NCBI GenBank assembly: GCA_024233395.1 | Contig: JACKPR010000018.1 | Location: 1 to 6,155 of the forward strand | From: Chlamydiales bacterium | Lineage (GTDB): Bacteria > Chlamydiota > Chlamydiia > Chlamydiales > Simkaniaceae | Length of the DNA: 6,155 bases | Direction of reading: 5' to 3' | Part shown: one piece after another, positions 4,529 through 6,155 of the stretch | Numbering within the stretch: position 1 is the first letter of the stretch | Layout of the letters: each line of letters starts with the position of its first letter | The notes under the pieces: model-generated | What the model saw: only the letters and a program-made list of their open reading frames with translations | Told to the model about the DNA's origin: nothing | Databases searched by the model: none | Made by a program: the position numbers and the translations under genes

Positions 4529-6155
4529 GGTTGATATGAATGGCCTTTTTTTCTTTTAACTTTTCAAGAAAATCACTCATCAAATATTGCTCCGCTTCTT
4601 TTGAGAGAATCGCCTGACCCTGTTTCATTTCTTTTGAAAAATTACCGTTTGGTACAGATTTCTCTTTAAGTTGGAAGAATTGAAGGCGTCCTTCCTGGTT
4701 TACCAGGACTTCAGACCAACTTCTCTCAACCATTGCAAAAATATCTGATGTAAACCAAGAGCTTTTCTCATGATTTTTAAAGATTTTATCTTCCTTCACA
4801 AGACTCCATTGAGAGTGAAGATCTCGTTTTTTGGGAAGTTTTCCTTCTGTGCTTTTTTCTTGCGTTTTTTCTAAAAAGTGACTTTTATCTCCGATTTTTC
4901 TGACTTCCTGCTCAGCAATCACCATATAGGGGAAAAGGCGATATTTGGGATAAAAGTCATCTAAATTTTTATGACGTTCCTCCGAAAGGGTCACCCCTAA
5001 TTTTGAAACTTCTGTATCAATTTCTTTTAAGGTCTCTGAATAAAGAATTTTGCCCACTTCGTTTTTTACTTCCTTAAGAGGCTTCCATTCATTCTTTTCT
5101 GTTTTAAAGACCCCAGGATTCTTGGATCGAACTTGAGAATAAACGCTGTTTAAATGCTTTTCTAAGAGAGAATCAAGAATCCCTCTTTCATTAGCTTCTT
5201 CAAAAGTAAGAACTGCTTTGGTTAAATCTCGATCTAGAATATGGAATCGGTAATAGGTCTCCCCATCTGCTGTGTAGACTTCTAAAGCTTGTCTCGCTTC
5301 AATTGCAGCTTTATCTTGCTCTAACTCTCCTTTAAGAGCAGCTACTTTGAAGAGCTCTGGAAGATCTTTTCCTTCATAAGGAAAATTTTTTCCTCCAGGG
5401 GAAACACTCACCTGTTTTGTCACTAGATGCTTTTGATTTAAAGCCTCTTCGACCCATTCAGGATGTGCTTCAACAATTTTTCCTCGTGAAAATTTGTCAA
5501 TCTTTTGCCTTAACTCTGGTTCAACTCCTTCTAAGGCTGCAAAATACTCTTCTGCATCTGTTCCTTTCTTTAAAGCAAGTTGAGGAAACTCTTTTTCTAA
5601 AAGCTCATAATTATCCTTTTCAAGCTGCCATTCCCACATTTCCTTAATGCTGACATTGAGAGCAATTTCACTTTTCTCAACTTCTGCGACTTCAACCAAA
5701 AAGCGTTCTTCAACAAGTTCTGGACAATTTTTTTCAATCTCGCTGATAGAAGCAAAATTTTGGGGTAAGATTAGCCCATTTTTTCGATTTTCCATCACTT
5801 GATCCAAGTAATATTCGAGTTTCATCAAAGCTGAAAAATCTTTAAGTTCTAAAGCTTCTGGCAAGTGGTACAAATCAATTTCTGCTGTTTTTGAAGCAAA
5901 CCCATAAAAGGTTTGGTAAACATGAGGATCAACAAAGACTGCGCCTCCCACATCATCAAATAGGCGTCTAAATAGCATCACTTTTTGCCATAAGGTCACA
6001 GCATCTTTTTCTCGCATTCCTAAGTTGCGGAGCTGCTGTTGCCAAAGGTTTGCCACTTCTTCTTGTGTCACATCAACTTTTCGCATCTGAATTTGAAGCG
6101 ACTCATACCCTTTTCGAATGAGGTCAACGCGAGCTTCCTCATAAGTCACCTTATA
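4506..6155 (-). CDS. Large charged protein, possibly SurA/PpiD-like chaperone (N-terminus outside window)
   Basis: The frame is open to the window edge (Y-K before the GTG at 6149), and the GTG has no ribosome binding site, so the gene is 5'-incomplete; 549 residues are visible. It is rich in Lys and Glu, largely helical in character, and has no membrane segment in the visible part. Three segments resemble the short helix-starting motif seen at domain joints of SurA/PpiD-type proteins: TYEEAR (residue 2 counted from 6149), TFEEAN (315) and WKPLKEVKNEV (355). The piece YYRFHILDRD before the second motif also looks like the end of such a domain. No parvulin active-site motif is recognisable. 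A helical envelope-chaperone role is therefore a guess. It heads the visible minus-strand operon, and its end overlaps the CBM9-like gene by 23 nt. Confidence 0.8.
   Translation of the reverse strand, partial: YKVTYEEARVDLIRKGYESLQIQMRKVDVTQEEVANLWQQQLRNLGMREKDAVTLWQKVMLFRRLFDDVGGAVFVDPHVYQTFYGFASKTAEIDLYHLPEALELKDFSALMKLEYYLDQVMENRKNGLILPQNFASISEIEKNCPELVEERFLVEVAEVEKSEIALNVSIKEMWEWQLEKDNYELLEKEFPQLALKKGTDAEEYFAALEGVEPELRQKIDKFSRGKIVEAHPEWVEEALNQKHLVTKQVSVSPGGKNFPYEGKDLPELFKVAALKGELEQDKAAIEARQALEVYTADGETYYRFHILDRDLTKAVLTFEEANERGILDSLLEKHLNSVYSQVRSKNPGVFKTEKNEWKPLKEVKNEVGKILYSETLKEIDTEVSKLGVTLSEERHKNLDDFYPKYRLFPYMVIAEQEVRKIGDKSHFLEKTQEKSTEGKLPKKRDLHSQWSLVKEDKIFKNHEKSSWFTSDIFAMVERSWSEVLVNQEGRLQFFQLKEKSVPNGNFSKEMKQGQAILSKEAEQYLMSDFLEKLKEKKAIHINHDSPERT

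Noticed and set aside
3798..4559. Plus-strand ORFs of 77 and 101 residues opposite gcvH and the CBM9-like gene
   Set aside because: They are antisense to genes supported by motifs and coupled overlaps, and have no start signals.
6147..6149. GTG as the start codon of the large minus-strand gene
   Set aside because: The frame stays open to the window edge and no ribosome binding site precedes it, so the gene most likely begins outside the window.

Overview
The window is most likely from a member of the phylum Chlamydiota, probably an environmental (Parachlamydia/Waddlia/Simkania-type) lineage rather than Chlamydia itself. The argument is mainly gene order. Na+-translocating NADH:quinone reductase genes occur here as nqrB-C-D-E with no nqrF behind nqrE, and a glycine cleavage H-protein gene lies close by. 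As I recall it, this is the chlamydial layout (CT278-CT281 followed by gcsH/CT282 in C. trachomatis, with nqrA and nqrF elsewhere). This was not checked against a database.

Left part (1-2698, plus strand): the 3' end of nqrB, then complete nqrC, nqrD and nqrE. Each gene overlaps the next (26, 8 and 1 nt), so they form a tightly coupled operon. The products are membrane subunits of the Na+-pumping respiratory complex. NqrD and NqrE keep the four cysteines assigned to the intramembrane iron centre. NqrC has a slightly unusual covalent-FMN motif, with serine as the likely acceptor.

Middle (2699-3601): an AT-rich gap of about 345 nt holds a good extended -10 promoter (TGGTATAAT), a cluster of TTAAC/GTTAA inverted repeats, an 11-bp direct repeat and a possible 19-codon leader ORF. 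The leader ends 3 nt before, and in the same frame as, a 185-residue protein of unknown function. This orphan gene appears to be its own transcription unit placed between nqrE and gcvH.

Right part (3552-6155, minus strand): a second operon reads leftward. It starts with a large charged protein whose N-terminus lies beyond the window edge and which may be related to SurA/PpiD periplasmic chaperones. Next is a 201-residue protein resembling CBM9/DOMON-type beta-sandwich domains, and then gcvH. These genes overlap by 23 and 4 nt. The end of gcvH overlaps the end of the 185-residue orphan gene by 50 nt in convergent orientation.

I see no RNA genes, insertion sequences, CRISPR arrays or convincing intrinsic terminators. 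The most unusual parts are the orphan gene with its leader and promoter region, and the NqrC flavinylation site.
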